From positions 62,001 through 126,000 of the forward strand of contig NZ_JABGNA010000007.1 in the NCBI RefSeq assembly GCF_013149275.1: a stretch of 64,000 nt of DNA, given 5' to 3'. This DNA comes from Mucilaginibacter sp. SG564 (GTDB lineage: Bacteria > Bacteroidota > Bacteroidia > Sphingobacteriales > Sphingobacteriaceae). The stretch's first letter is position 1, and every line of letters starts with the position of its first letter. This document shows positions 9,199 to 18,706 of the stretch, piece by piece. A model generated the notes under the pieces. It made no database searches and had not been told where the DNA came from. It saw only the letters and a program-made list of their open reading frames with translations. The translations under genes and the position numbers were made by a program.

Positions 9199-9543
9199 AT
9201 GAGTGATCCTATATTTAAATTGAACGGCAGGGTTTGGATAGAAACCGGGGATGAAAAGATTCTTGGGCACGGTCGTGTGGAATTGCTTGAACGCATCAAG
9301 GCTTCAGGCTCCATCAGGCAGGCAGCCCTGCAAATGAAAATGTCGTACAAACAAGCCTGGGACCTGGTAAACCATATGAACGAACACTTTGGTCAACCAC
9401 TGGTCATATCGCATCGGGGCGGCAAAGGTGGCGGCAATGCTGTGGTAACAGAACATGGCTTAAAAGTTATCGACCATTTCCATCAGTTGCAGCAAAAACT
9501 ACAGGCATTTTTAACCACAAATTCCATAAATCTAAGCCTCTAG
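9199..9543 (+). CDS. ModE-like winged HTH regulator (N-terminal domain only)
   Basis: 114 residues matching the DNA-binding domain of ModE/LysR-type regulators: RVWIETGDEKILGHGRVELLERIKASGSIRQAALQMKMSYKQAWDLVNHMN, then GGKGGGNAVVTEHG. No molybdate-binding MOP domain is attached. The frame is open further upstream to 9094, overlapping the hydroxylase gene, but family homology starts at this ATG. Its neighbours (TonB-dependent receptor, di-haem peroxidase, molybdopterin-fold protein) suggest a role in metal or molybdenum-linked regulation of that cluster. How it senses metal without a MOP domain is unclear. Confidence 0.85.
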   Translation: MSDPIFKLNGRVWIETGDEKILGHGRVELLERIKASGSIRQAALQMKMSYKQAWDLVNHMNEHFGQPLVISHRGGKGGGNAVVTEHGLKVIDHFHQLQQKLQAFLTTNSINLSL

Positions 9544-9647
9544 TTACCTGAAGTATCATTCAGGCAATAAAACGCCTGATTTCCCTTTCAAAAATCAGCT
9601 AAAATTGCCATTTTGCGTTATGTTTTATTTTATATAATGAATTATTC

Positions 9648-11651
9648 ATGAAAAAACCTTTACCCTGTTTAATTACTCTTTTAATTTCCTTCATCACATT
9701 TCATTTTGCAGCAAATGCCCAGGACAGGGACACGTCCAAACACATTTTTCAGCTTGGACAAGTTAATATCATCGGCACAAAAGATAGTTTACGATCTGAT
9801 AAGCTCAGCTCGGGTACCATTAACCGGTATAACCGCTTAACTGTATCCAGCGCCTTAAATCTGCTTCCCGGTGTAACCTTGACAGCCGTTGGCCCCAGGA
9901 ACGAATCGGCGGTGAGTATCCGTGGGTTCGATGTTCGTTCTGTTCCTATCTACCTGGATGGCGTTCCGCTATATGTACCTTATGATGGTTATGTAGATCT
10001 GGCCAGGTTTAACACCTTCAATTTATCCGAAATCCAGGTTGCCAAAGGCTATTCTTCGGTTCTGTACGGCCCCAATGCCGAGGGTGGTGCCATCAACCTT
10101 ATCAGTCGCAAACCGGTAAAACCATTTGAGTTAAACGCCATTGCCGGCCGGTTAAGCGGAGGCTATAGGTTAAATACCAATATAGGCTCCAACCTGGGTA
10201 AGGTTTATTATGAGATCTCGGCATCACAGTTAAAACGGAACTGGTACCCATTATCACATGATTTTGCACCTACTAAAAATGAAGACGGTGGCCATCGCGA
10301 TAACTCGTATAACAATGACATCGCCGTAAGCGGTAAAGTTGGCTTTACCCCTACCACCAACCAGGAATATGCCGTGGGCTACAGCTATCAGCATGGCACC
10401 AAAGGCACCCCGGTTTATGCTGGTGACGATGCCGCGAACGCCTTGTTTAAAAGTCCAAGGTATTGGAAATGGCCAAACTGGGATACGCAGAGCCTTTACC
10501 TCATCAGCAATAACCGCATCAACAGTACCAACGTAATTAAAACCCGCTGGTATTATGACCAGTTTAAAAACAACCTGCAAAGTTTTGACAATGCATCGTA
10601 CAGCACCCAAACCAAGCCTTACGCATTTACCAGCATTTACAATGATTACACGTTGGGCAGTAGTATCATGTTTGAGAACACTTCGTTAAAAGACAATAGC
10701 TTTAGCGTGGCCGGTCATTTTAAACAGGACGTGCACCGCGAGCATAATGTAGGCGAACCTGTTCGTCGCGACGCGGATAATAACTTTACTATTGGTGCCG
10801 AGGATACTTACCATATCACATCGGCCTTAAAAGCCAACGCCGGTGTAAGCTATATGAACAGGCATAGCATTGATGCCCAGCAATATACCAACAATGTAGT
10901 GAGCCAGTTGCCTGCCAACAGTAACAGCGCCTGGAATTTGCAAGGTTTGTTGCAGTATGATATTGACAGTACTAATGCCGTTACGTTTTCGGTGGCCCGC
11001 AAAACACGTTTCGCTACCATTAAGGACAGGTATTCCTACAAATTCGGCACTTTTATCCCTAACCCCGATCTGAAAGCCGAGAACGCTTTAAATTACGACC
11101 TGAGCTATCATACCCTGCTTGTAGGTAAACTATCGGTACAGGCATCATTATTTTATAGCAAAATCGGCAATCTGATACAAACGGTGAACAATGTGCAGGT
11201 TGATCCTAAAACGGGCACCAACCTATCGCAGGTGCAAAACGTAGGCCGTGCGGAATATTATGGCGCCGAGCTGGCTATCGGTTACCCTATTGCCGACCAA
11301 GTGCGGATAGATGCTAATTACACTTACCTGAAACGCAAAAACCTCTCGAGCCCATCTATTTACCTGACTGATGTACCGCAAAACAAAGTGTTTGGCTCAA
11401 TACAATATTCGCCTATCAAAAAACTGTATGTAATGGCATCGGAAGAGTATAACTCCAAAAGATACAGCACCAGTTACGGCACGATTTCCGGCGAGTTTGC
11501 GCTTACCAACGTAAAAGCACACTTAACACTGGTTAAAGGATTTTCGATAGAAGGTGGTGCAAACAACCTTTTCGATAAAAATTATACCCTGGTAGAAGGT
11601 TTCCCGGAAGCCGGGCGCAATTATTTTGCGAATGTGATATTTAGTTATTGA
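9648..11651 (+). CDS. TonB-dependent outer membrane receptor
   Basis: 667 residues: signal peptide (1-24, ends ANAQ), plug domain (LGQVNIIGTKDSLRSDKLSSG, then GVTLTAVGPRNESAVSIRGFDVRSVPIYLDGVPLY, and YGPNAEGGAINLIS), and a 22-strand-type barrel ending in an aromatic residue (FANVIFSY). It lacks the carboxypeptidase-like N-terminal extension of SusC proteins and has no SusD partner. This argues for uptake of a small ligand such as a metal chelate. It is preceded by a ModE-like regulator and followed by peroxidase and molybdopterin-fold genes, so molybdate, tungstate or another metal complex is a reasonable but unproven ligand. Confidence 0.93.
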   Translation: MKKPLPCLITLLISFITFHFAANAQDRDTSKHIFQLGQVNIIGTKDSLRSDKLSSGTINRYNRLTVSSALNLLPGVTLTAVGPRNESAVSIRGFDVRSVPIYLDGVPLYVPYDGYVDLARFNTFNLSEIQVAKGYSSVLYGPNAEGGAINLISRKPVKPFELNAIAGRLSGGYRLNTNIGSNLGKVYYEISASQLKRNWYPLSHDFAPTKNEDGGHRDNSYNNDIAVSGKVGFTPTTNQEYAVGYSYQHGTKGTPVYAGDDAANALFKSPRYWKWPNWDTQSLYLISNNRINSTNVIKTRWYYDQFKNNLQSFDNASYSTQTKPYAFTSIYNDYTLGSSIMFENTSLKDNSFSVAGHFKQDVHREHNVGEPVRRDADNNFTIGAEDTYHITSALKANAGVSYMNRHSIDAQQYTNNVVSQLPANSNSAWNLQGLLQYDIDSTNAVTFSVARKTRFATIKDRYSYKFGTFIPNPDLKAENALNYDLSYHTLLVGKLSVQASLFYSKIGNLIQTVNNVQVDPKTGTNLSQVQNVGRAEYYGAELAIGYPIADQVRIDANYTYLKRKNLSSPSIYLTDVPQNKVFGSIQYSPIKKLYVMASEEYNSKRYSTSYGTISGEFALTNVKAHLTLVKGFSIEGGANNLFDKNYTLVEGFPEAGRNYFANVIFSY

Positions 11652-11664
11652 TAAGTCTTCTTAG

Positions 11665-11762
11665 TTCCCCTCTTGAGAGGGGGCGCGAAAGCATAGCGCG
11701 GTAGCAGGGGTGTGTTTCTTTGTGCAGATGACACACCCCTCCGCCCCTCTTAAGAGGGGAAT
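11665..11762. repeat. Interspersed palindromic repeat (CCCCTCTTGAGAGGGG type)
   Basis: Nested inverted repeat: outer TTCCCCTCTTGAGAGGGG against CCCCTCTTAAGAGGGGAA, inner AGGGGTGTGT against ACACACCCCT. It is intergenic between the receptor and the peroxidase genes, and is of the dispersed REP kind. A truncated relative (CCTTCCCCTTTGGGGAGGG) is seen near 36540. Confidence 0.7.
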
Positions 11763-11794
11763 CGCACGAGGCCATTATTTAAGTAAATTTGTTC

Positions 11795-12940
11795 ATGAAC
11801 CAACCCAAACATAACCCGTTTTCACACAGGCAGCCACTTAAAAAAGGCCGGGTTATGCTTTTGCTATTGATCTTCATTATCCTATCCGCCTGGTGTTATA
11901 TAGATGGTGGCGTCGAAACCGGCCCGTACAACCTGGTTTATCCGGCCAACTTTGGCAACCGCATCCAGATCCCGGCGGATAACCCAACCACTAAACAAGG
12001 GGTTTACCTGGGGCGGATGCTTTTTTATGAAACTAAACTTTCGGCTAATAACAAACTCTCCTGCGGCAGCTGCCATGAGCAAAATAAAGCTTTTACCGAT
12101 GGACGGGCATTTAGTCCGGGAGTGGATGGCGTGCTTACGCCGCGCAATTCCATGTCGCTGGTAAATTTGCTTTGGGGGCGTAAATTTTTCTGGGATGGCC
12201 GGGCCAATGGTCTGGAAGAACAGGCTGTTACCCCGTTGACCAGTACACATGAAATGGGGCAATCCTTAAATGTTTCGGCACAAAAGCTCGCTACAACGGC
12301 CAATTATCCCGCTTTGTTTAAACTGGTTTATGGAGATAACCAAATCACCAGCGACAGGATAGTAAGAGCGATATCACAATTTGAACGTACACTAATATCA
12401 GCTAATTCACGTTATGACCAGTACTTACGCGGTGCTTACCAACCTACACCCGATGAGTTAAAAGGAATAGAATTATTTAATACAGCGCCCCAGCCCGAAA
12501 AAGGTATCCGCGGAGCCAATTGTACTCATTGCCACGGTGGACCAAAAACATATATGGAATTGTTTCATAATAAAGGGCTGGATAGTATGTCCAAAGACTC
12601 CGGTATGGAGAAACTGACCGGACTGTCGGCTGACCGTGGTCGTTTTAAAGTACCCACCTTGCGTAATATAGCCCTCACCGCGCCTTATATGCACGACGGC
12701 AGGTTTAAAATACTGAAAGAAGTAATTGATCATTACAGCGACCACATCGAGCAATCGCCCGCATTAAGCGCATTCTTGCGCGGGGAATCCAACGAAGCTG
12801 GAGGCAGGAGTTTGAAACTACAGCCAGTAGAGAAAAAACAGTTGATCGCTTTTTTGAACATGTTTACCGATTCGGCATTTATCACCAATCCCGCATTTTC
12901 CGATCCGCATTTACTCCACACCAAAAACAAAAAACAGTAA
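11795..12940 (+). CDS. Di-haem cytochrome c peroxidase (MauG/CcpA family)
   Basis: 381 residues from the ATG at 11795; the upstream TTG would add two residues. One N-terminal membrane anchor or signal (LLLLIFIILSAWCYI). Two c-type haem sites: CGSCH at 90-94 and CTHCH at 243-247. The segments GRKFFWDGRA and APYMHDGRF are typical of the family. Such enzymes reduce hydrogen peroxide in the periplasm or oxidise a protein partner. The gene lies after a TonB-dependent receptor gene and 10 bp before a secreted molybdopterin-fold gene, so the two are probably cotranscribed and the oxidase may act on that partner or on the imported ligand. Confidence 0.92.
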   Translation: MNQPKHNPFSHRQPLKKGRVMLLLLIFIILSAWCYIDGGVETGPYNLVYPANFGNRIQIPADNPTTKQGVYLGRMLFYETKLSANNKLSCGSCHEQNKAFTDGRAFSPGVDGVLTPRNSMSLVNLLWGRKFFWDGRANGLEEQAVTPLTSTHEMGQSLNVSAQKLATTANYPALFKLVYGDNQITSDRIVRAISQFERTLISANSRYDQYLRGAYQPTPDELKGIELFNTAPQPEKGIRGANCTHCHGGPKTYMELFHNKGLDSMSKDSGMEKLTGLSADRGRFKVPTLRNIALTAPYMHDGRFKILKEVIDHYSDHIEQSPALSAFLRGESNEAGGRSLKLQPVEKKQLIAFLNMFTDSAFITNPAFSDPHLLHTKNKKQ

Positions 12941-12950
12941 ATTTATACCC

Positions 12951-13442
12951 ATGAAAAAACAATTCCTGATAGCCTGTTTAGCCTTATTAAGCTTTACAAC
13001 TATCCCTTTTATATCACAGGCGCAGACCATCAAAATAAGTGGTGAAGTAAGCACACCATTAACCGTTGACGCAGCCTATCTGCAGAAATTTATCCAAACC
13101 ACCGTAACACATAAAGACCGGGACGGCAAAGATCATACCTATACGGGTGTTATCCTTTCAGAAATACTGAAAGGTGCAGGCGTTACCCTGGGTCCGGAAC
13201 TGAAAGGCGAAAACCTGACCAAATACCTCCTGGTAGAAGCCAGCGATGGTTACCAGGTGATCTTCGCCCTGGCCGAACTGGACAAAAGCTTTACCGACAG
13301 AACCATTATCCTGGCAGATAAGGTTGACGGATCCCCCCTCGCCCCCGCCGATGGCCCCTACCGCATTATTGTACAAGACGAAAAAAAACCCGCCCGCTGC
13401 ATTAAACAGGTAACAGCCATGCAGGTTCATTTTGTGAAGTAA
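12951..13442 (+). CDS. Secreted molybdopterin-binding (sulfite oxidase-fold) domain protein
   Basis: 163 residues: signal peptide (1-24, ends SQAQ) followed by a compact domain like the COG2041/SUOX Mo-cofactor fold (TYTGVILSEILKGAGV, LLVEASDGYQVIFALAEL, DGPYRIIVQDEKKPARCIKQV). It is much shorter than catalytic sulfite oxidases. The usual cofactor-ligand cysteine context is not evident; the only mature Cys sits in PARCIKQV. It may bind a pterin-like ligand or be a structural derivative. Starts 10 bp after the peroxidase stop, so same transcript. Confidence 0.75.
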   Translation: MKKQFLIACLALLSFTTIPFISQAQTIKISGEVSTPLTVDAAYLQKFIQTTVTHKDRDGKDHTYTGVILSEILKGAGVTLGPELKGENLTKYLLVEASDGYQVIFALAELDKSFTDRTIILADKVDGSPLAPADGPYRIIVQDEKKPARCIKQVTAMQVHFVK

Positions 13443-13452
13443 TATTTATCAC

Positions 13453-13544
13453 TGTCATTCTGAGCGGAGCGAAGAATCTATTTTTTTAATCCATTCGTAA
13501 ATTAAATGTCCAATAATAGATCCTTCGCTCCGCTCAGGATGACA
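13453..13544. repeat. Inverted repeat, TTCGCTCCGCTCAGGATGAC family
   Basis: Arms 13453-13482 and 13515-13544, about 30 bp each, nearly perfect complements, with a 32-bp loop. The right-arm sequence recurs at 13905-13934, and a diverged form is at 32105-32134. Found just after the Mo-fold gene. Confidence 0.75.
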
Positions 13545-13568
13545 AACTTTTTTGTATTTATATTCTTT

Positions 13569-13935
13569 CCTTCCTCCGTCAGCAGATAAGCTTCGGACGA
13601 AAGCGGGCAGAACAATGGCGGCCTGTGCGGTTGTAAGGGCATTGCGAACCTTACCTGAAGCTGGGGCAATGAGTGAACGAAGTAGGGGTAAGGTTTGGTC
13701 CCGATAGCTATCGGGATGGTTCTGCCCGGTTTGCAGGGCAAAGGCCATGTGCGGCAAAGAAGCATTTCTGCTGACAGCCTTTTTGGTTACTTTTGTGGCG
13801 ACATACGGCGAAGCCTTCTTGAGTACCAAAAAAAACAAACCACAACGAAAAACGTAACTGGCCCTCCCGCGGCTAAGAGCGGGTATGCGCCATACAACGC
13901 GATGATAGATCCTTCGCTCCGCTCAGGATGACAAA
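13569..13935 (-). repeat. Long interspersed repeat element, copy A
   Basis: About 365 bp homologous over its whole length to the inverse of 32103-32409. Shared blocks include GATAAGCTTCGG, AAAGCGGGCAGAACAATGG, AAAGAAGCATTTCTGCTGA, TTTTTGGTTACTTTTGTGGC, AACTGGCCCTCCCGCGGC and AAGAGCGGGTATRCGCCATAC. Copy A has ~60 bp extra between the TTGTGGCGACA and AAGTAACTGGCCC blocks. Open frames inside are not conserved between the copies, so it is non-coding. This element and the inverted repeat at 13453 fill the gap between the Mo-fold and ankyrin genes. Confidence 0.75.
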
Positions 13936-13947
13936 TAAAAATAACTA

Positions 13948-14595
13948 TTAACCCAATATCTCCGCAATTTCTTCAAAACCCTTTTCACGGGCCAGATCGG
14001 CGGGGAGTTTGCCGCCTTCCATGCGCACGTTGGTGATGGCGCCATGTTCCAGCAGCAGGATCAGCATATCGATATTACCATTTTGCGCAGCCGAATGTAT
14101 TGGCGTAGCGCCGGCCTGTTGTTTTACATTTACTTCGGCACCGTTTTCAACCAGCAAGCGGGCAATGGCGGTATAATTACCCGCACAGGCCGAATGTATA
14201 GGAGCAACCCGGAAACCATTGTTGGATGGCAGGTTAACATCGGCACCGTTGCTTACCAGGTAACGGGCAACTGCCTCATGACCAAAATAACAAGCCAAAC
14301 CCAGCGGTGTAAAACCATCAGGAGCATAATCGTTAATCGTATCGGGGGCTGTTTCTACAAAGTGGCTTACTACTTCTGTTTTTCCAGCGGCGGCGGCTTC
14401 AAAAATACTGATCTGGTTTACGTAGCGTAACAATACATCAGTAACCTCCGGCTTTTTGTAATAACATGACAACATCAATGGCGAAACCTGGTGACTGGTT
14501 AGGATAGTGGCCAGCGCGGGGCTTTGCATCAGCAAAGCTTCCAGCTTACTTAAATCGGCAGTGGTAATATATTCTTCCAGCTTTTCTATACTCAT
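13948..14595 (-). CDS. Ankyrin repeat protein
   Basis: 215 residues from the ATG at 14593-14595 (MSIEKLEEYI); an in-frame ATG at 14604 would add three residues. At least four ankyrin repeats are visible: GFTPLGLACYFGHEAVARYLVSNGADVN, the next unit APIHSACAGNYTAIARLLVENGAEVN, then ATPIHSAAQNGNIDMLILLLEHGA. Cytoplasmic, no signal peptide. A protein-protein interaction role is likely; the partner is unknown. Divergent from ftsK. Confidence 0.85.
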   Translation of the reverse strand: MSIEKLEEYITTADLSKLEALLMQSPALATILTSHQVSPLMLSCYYKKPEVTDVLLRYVNQISIFEAAAAGKTEVVSHFVETAPDTINDYAPDGFTPLGLACYFGHEAVARYLVSNGADVNLPSNNGFRVAPIHSACAGNYTAIARLLVENGAEVNVKQQAGATPIHSAAQNGNIDMLILLLEHGAITNVRMEGGKLPADLAREKGFEEIAEILG

Positions 14596-14835
14596 GGCGT
14601 ACATTGGTGCAAGCCGCAATTACACAGGCTATGCTTTTAATATGGCTCTTTTACGAGGATCGTACCAGATGGTTTTCAATAATACTAAAAAATAAAAATA
14701 CGATTAAATAATTGTTTAATCTGCTAACTTTATGTGAAGGGAATTTCGGATTTACTTTGATTTGGGATTAGCTCTCAAGTCAGAAATCCCGTGAAATTTT
14801 GTGTAAGTTTGCAGTAAAAGGATGTTACATCAGCG

Positions 14836-17397
14836 ATGCCGGTAAAAGGAAATCAGTTTAAATCAAATAGTTTTAAGGACGATAATCAGCCCCGTCAAAC
14901 GGGAAAAGCTGAAAAAGAACGAGTAGCAAAGCGCAGGCTGCCCAGCATGCCACGCCTGGATATGGAGAATGGCAAGACGGTTAAAATAGCAGGCTTACTG
15001 TCGCTTTTAATGTCGATCTTTTTCCTGATAGCTTTCACCTCCTACCTGTTCACCTGGCAGGAAGACCAGAGTTATATATCCACCACAAACGGCGGCTGGC
15101 ACAACCTGGCCACCGGCAAAACCGTACAGGAAATTGCCGATACCGGCAACCCGCAGATAGCGCAAAACTGGCTGGGTAAATTTGGAGCCCTGCTCAGCAA
15201 CCAGTTTATTTATGAATGGTTTGGTGTGGCATCGTTCCTGTTTGTATTCATCTTTTTTGTGATTGGTTATCGCCTGCTGTTTAAGGTAAGGCTGTTTTCC
15301 ATCATCAAAACATTGGGCTATACCCTGTTTAGCATTGTTTTTATTTCCACTACTATAGCCTATTTCCACGCTTTTATTATTGATTACCCGCATTACCTGG
15401 AGGGCGGTTTTGGCTATTGGACAAACCGCTTGCTGGATGCGCAGATCGGTCCGGCGGGTACGGGTGGCTTCCTGGTATTTGCTGCCCTTACCGTACTGGT
15501 AATTGCTTATAATATTGATTTTAAACTTCCGCAACGTAAAAACAGACCGGCAGCACCAATAGCCGTTGATGAAGTATCGCCCGAGCCTGTTGAATTGACA
15601 GAGGAGGAACCCTCTGTTCCGTTAGAATGGCCGCGGGGCAATAACCGCATCAAGGAAACGCATGTAACAACCATTATGCCCGAGCCGAGGCAACAGCAGC
15701 AACCATTGGAACAAACGCCGATTTATCATGAGCCGGTTGTGCTTAAGCCTTCATCATCACATGAGCCCGAGGAAGAAACCGAGATTCCGCTTACTATTGA
15801 CACCAATCGTCCACTGCCTGAACTCAATGTCGAAAAAACCGACGATGACAAGGCTAAGGACCTGGTAAGCCAATTTGGCATTTACGACCATAAGCTCGAC
15901 CTGGCATCGTACAAAATGCCGCACCTGGAGCTTCTGGAGAACCATGGATCGAACAAAATATCGGTTAACGCAGAAGAGCTGGAAGCCAACAAGAACAAAA
16001 TTGTTGAAACGCTGAACCATTATAACATCGAGATTGATAAGATCAAAGCTACCATCGGGCCAACAGTTACGCTGTACGAGATCATCCCTGCGCCGGGTGT
16101 ACGTATCTCCAAGATCAAAAACCTGGAGGATGATATTGCCCTGAGTTTAGCCGCCCTGGGTATCCGTATCATTGCGCCAATGCCGGGCAAGGGAACCATC
16201 GGTATCGAGGTACCCAACCAGAACCCCGAAATGGTATCCATGCGGTCTATCCTATCGACAGAGAAATTCCAGAACACCACCATGGATCTGCCCATTGCTT
16301 TGGGTAAAACTATTTCCAACGAGGTATTCATTGCCGACCTGGCCAAAATGCCTCACTTACTGGTGGCGGGTGCTACCGGTCAGGGTAAATCAGTTGGTAT
16401 TAACGCCATATTGGTTTCATTGCTTTACAAAAAACATCCTGCTGAGTTAAAATTTGTATTAGTCGATCCAAAAAAAGTAGAGCTCACACTCTTCCGTAAA
16501 ATTGAAAGACACTTCCTGGCTAAACTACCTGATGAAGGGGATGCCATTATTACCGATACCAAGAAGGTGGTAAATACCCTCAATTCGCTTTGTATCGAGA
16601 TGGATCAGCGGTACGATCTGCTAAAAGACGCACAGGTACGTAACCTGAAAGAGTACAATGCCAAATTCGTGAACCGCAAGATCAGCGATCCGGAAAAACA
16701 CCGTTACCTCCCTTTCATCGTATTGGTGATTGACGAATTTGCCGATTTGATGATGACCGCCGGTAAAGAAGTAGAAATGCCGATCGCTCGTATTGCCCAG
16801 CTGGCCCGTGCCGTGGGTATACACCTGGTTATTGCCACGCAACGCCCGTCAGTTAATATCATCACGGGTACCATTAAGGCCAACTTCCCATCGCGCTTGG
16901 CATTCAGGGTATTGTCCAAGATCGACTCACGTACCATTCTTGATGCAGGTGGTGCAGATCAACTGATTGGTCGCGGGGATATGCTGTTCAGTACTGGCAG
17001 CGACCTCATCCGTTTGCAATGCGCCTTTGTGGATACACCTGAGGTTGAAGCTATATCCAACTTTATTGGCGAACAGCGCGGTTATCCTACCGCCATGTTC
17101 CTGCCAGAATATGTAGGCGAAGGTGAAACCAGCAGTGCTAAAGAATACGATCCGGATGACCGCGACCCGATGTTTGAAGAAGCAGCACGTTTGATCGTAT
17201 TGCATCAGCAGGGTTCAACTTCACTTATCCAACGTAAAATGAAACTGGGTTATAACCGCGCTGGCAGAATCATTGACCAATTGGAGGCCGCAGGTATTGT
17301 AGGCGCCTTTGAAGGCAGCAAGGCTCGCGATGTGCTTTACCCTGATGAATACAGCCTGGAACGTTACCTGGAAACACTTCAAAAACCTAAAGATTAA
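14836..17397 (+). CDS. ftsK: DNA translocase FtsK/SpoIIIE
   Basis: 853 residues. N-terminal basic segment, then four membrane segments (about 50-230), a Pro/Glu-rich linker (235-320), and the motor. Walker A GATGQGKSVG is at about 512-521 and Walker B LVIDEFADLMM near 630. The C-terminal gamma winged helix (EAARLIVLHQQGSTSLIQRKMKLGYNRAGRIIDQLEAAGIVG) recognises orientation sequences. It pumps chromosome ends through the division septum for dimer resolution. lolA follows 69 bp downstream, an arrangement common in Bacteroidota. The start ATG at 14836 is preceded by an AT-rich leader. Confidence 0.97.
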   Translation: MPVKGNQFKSNSFKDDNQPRQTGKAEKERVAKRRLPSMPRLDMENGKTVKIAGLLSLLMSIFFLIAFTSYLFTWQEDQSYISTTNGGWHNLATGKTVQEIADTGNPQIAQNWLGKFGALLSNQFIYEWFGVASFLFVFIFFVIGYRLLFKVRLFSIIKTLGYTLFSIVFISTTIAYFHAFIIDYPHYLEGGFGYWTNRLLDAQIGPAGTGGFLVFAALTVLVIAYNIDFKLPQRKNRPAAPIAVDEVSPEPVELTEEEPSVPLEWPRGNNRIKETHVTTIMPEPRQQQQPLEQTPIYHEPVVLKPSSSHEPEEETEIPLTIDTNRPLPELNVEKTDDDKAKDLVSQFGIYDHKLDLASYKMPHLELLENHGSNKISVNAEELEANKNKIVETLNHYNIEIDKIKATIGPTVTLYEIIPAPGVRISKIKNLEDDIALSLAALGIRIIAPMPGKGTIGIEVPNQNPEMVSMRSILSTEKFQNTTMDLPIALGKTISNEVFIADLAKMPHLLVAGATGQGKSVGINAILVSLLYKKHPAELKFVLVDPKKVELTLFRKIERHFLAKLPDEGDAIITDTKKVVNTLNSLCIEMDQRYDLLKDAQVRNLKEYNAKFVNRKISDPEKHRYLPFIVLVIDEFADLMMTAGKEVEMPIARIAQLARAVGIHLVIATQRPSVNIITGTIKANFPSRLAFRVLSKIDSRTILDAGGADQLIGRGDMLFSTGSDLIRLQCAFVDTPEVEAISNFIGEQRGYPTAMFLPEYVGEGETSSAKEYDPDDRDPMFEEAARLIVLHQQGSTSLIQRKMKLGYNRAGRIIDQLEAAGIVGAFEGSKARDVLYPDEYSLERYLETLQKPKD

Positions 17398-17466
17398 ACC
17401 TATTAAATTTTATTTGCTCTAAACCAATAACTATTCCCCCTGATAGTTGTTGACGTAAAAAACACA

Positions 17467-18144
17467 ATGAAGAAATTATTTTTATATTCCATTTTAGCGA
17501 TAAGCACTTACAGTACGGCTTTCGCACAAAAAGATACCCAGGCCAAAGCCATACTGAACCAGGTAAGTCAGAAGTACAAATCGTACGATGTGATCAAAAC
17601 AGATTTTAGTTTTACGCTGGATAATCCGCAGGCAGGCGTTAAAGAAACCCAGAGCGGCACGCTAACTTCAAAAGCCAAATCCGGCAAATACAGGGTAACT
17701 TTGTATACCTCTGCCAGTGCCAAAGATGTGGATAAAGAGATCATCAACGATGGCAAAACCCAGTGGACCTACCTTAAAAAAGATAAAGAAGTACAGGTTG
17801 GCGATGCGCCAAAAGGTGGGGATGGTATCAACAATCCATCACAAATATTTACTATTTATGAGCATGGCTACAAATACCTGTACACAGGCGAACAAAAAAT
17901 AGCCGGCAAAGTATACCAGGCCATTGACCTGACCCCCGAAAACGAAAAACAAAATATTTTCAAGGTTCGCCTGCTGATAGACAAAGTAAAAAAACAGATC
18001 TACAGCGCGCAACTGTTCGATAAAAACGGCAATAAATACAACTACACGGTACGCAGCTTTACACCAAATGCCCCCGTTACCGATGCCACATTTGCCTGGG
18101 ATGCCAAAGCACACCCTGGTATTGAGCTTGTTGACCTGCGATAA
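17467..18144 (+). CDS. lolA: Outer-membrane lipoprotein carrier LolA
   Basis: 225 residues with a signal peptide (1-20, ends TAFA) and the LolA half-barrel: SQKYKSYDVIKTDFSFTLDNPQAG near the N-terminus, SGKYRVTLY, and DGKTQWTYLKKDKEVQVGD. It carries lipoproteins across the periplasm to the outer membrane. Cotranscription with ftsK is likely. A strong hairpin with a T run follows at 18183-18226. Confidence 0.92.
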   Translation: MKKLFLYSILAISTYSTAFAQKDTQAKAILNQVSQKYKSYDVIKTDFSFTLDNPQAGVKETQSGTLTSKAKSGKYRVTLYTSASAKDVDKEIINDGKTQWTYLKKDKEVQVGDAPKGGDGINNPSQIFTIYEHGYKYLYTGEQKIAGKVYQAIDLTPENEKQNIFKVRLLIDKVKKQIYSAQLFDKNGNKYNYTVRSFTPNAPVTDATFAWDAKAHPGIELVDLR

Positions 18145-18182
18145 GATTAGGTTAGACGTGATACATTTACGTTTTGATATTT

Positions 18183-18226
18183 AACAGAAAGAGCGATGAT
18201 TTTATCATCGCTCTTTCTGTTTTTTA
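18183..18226 (+). terminator. Rho-independent terminator after lolA
   Basis: 18-bp perfect stem (18183-18200 / 18204-18221), 3-nt loop, followed by a run of T. Confidence 0.9.
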
Positions 18227-18231
18227 CCATT

Positions 18232-18340
18232 GTCATTTCGACGAGGTACGAGGAGAAATCTTATACGCATGGACGAGCAAATTGTACAAGATTTCTCTTC
18301 GCCCCCTACGCTCAGGGCGGCCTCTGCTCATCGAAATGAC
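18232..18340. repeat. Interspersed inverted repeat (GTCATTTCGA type)
   Basis: Outer arms GTCATTTCGA / TCGAAATGAC; inner arms 18253-18266 and 18284-18297 match with one mismatch. Located just after the lolA terminator. No coding content. Confidence 0.75.
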
Positions 18341-18438
18341 AACCTTTTTATTTATTTCCGATAATTATAGATTGAAGCTAATCAACGGCGCCAAGGAAAA
18401 ACGTACCACATAAAACGTCCAACGTAAAACCTAACCCC

Positions 18439-18690
18439 CTACTTCCCTTCCACCTTTGGAGCCCTTTTATCAGGCATGGGGCCGCGTTGGTGAATGATGA
18501 GGCCGTTCAGAAAATTACGCAGGATCTGATCGCCGCAGGGCTTAAAGTTGGGGTGGTCATCCGCGCGGAAAATAGCGCCCAGTTCCGTTTTGGTGATACG
18601 GAAGTTAACCAGTGCCAAAACTTTTACAATATCATCATCGGTAAATTTCATCGCTACACGTAGCTTTTTCATGATATCATTATTGCTCAT
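18439..18690 (-). CDS. DUF1456 family protein (YehS-like half)
   Basis: 83 residues: MSNNDIMKKLRVAMKFTDDDIVKVLALVNF followed by TKTELGAIFRADDHPNFKPCGDQILRNFLNGLI. This matches one DUF1456 unit; E. coli YehS has two. Function unknown in the family. The C-terminal tail is basic. It lies 16 bp downstream of the DbpA-like helicase gene on the same strand, so it is probably cotranscribed with it. Confidence 0.8.
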   Translation of the reverse strand: MSNNDIMKKLRVAMKFTDDDIVKVLALVNFRITKTELGAIFRADDHPNFKPCGDQILRNFLNGLIIHQRGPMPDKRAPKVEGK

Positions 18691-18706
18691 GCTCTTCTCA
18701 GTTTTA

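Noticed and set aside
9648..11651. TonB-dependent receptor as a SusC in a polysaccharide locus
   Set aside because: No carboxypeptidase-like N-terminal extension and no SusD gene; neighbours are redox and Mo-related.
13455..13838. 127-codon minus-strand open frame
   Set aside because: Lies wholly in repeat sequence (TTCGCTC inverted repeat and long element copy A).
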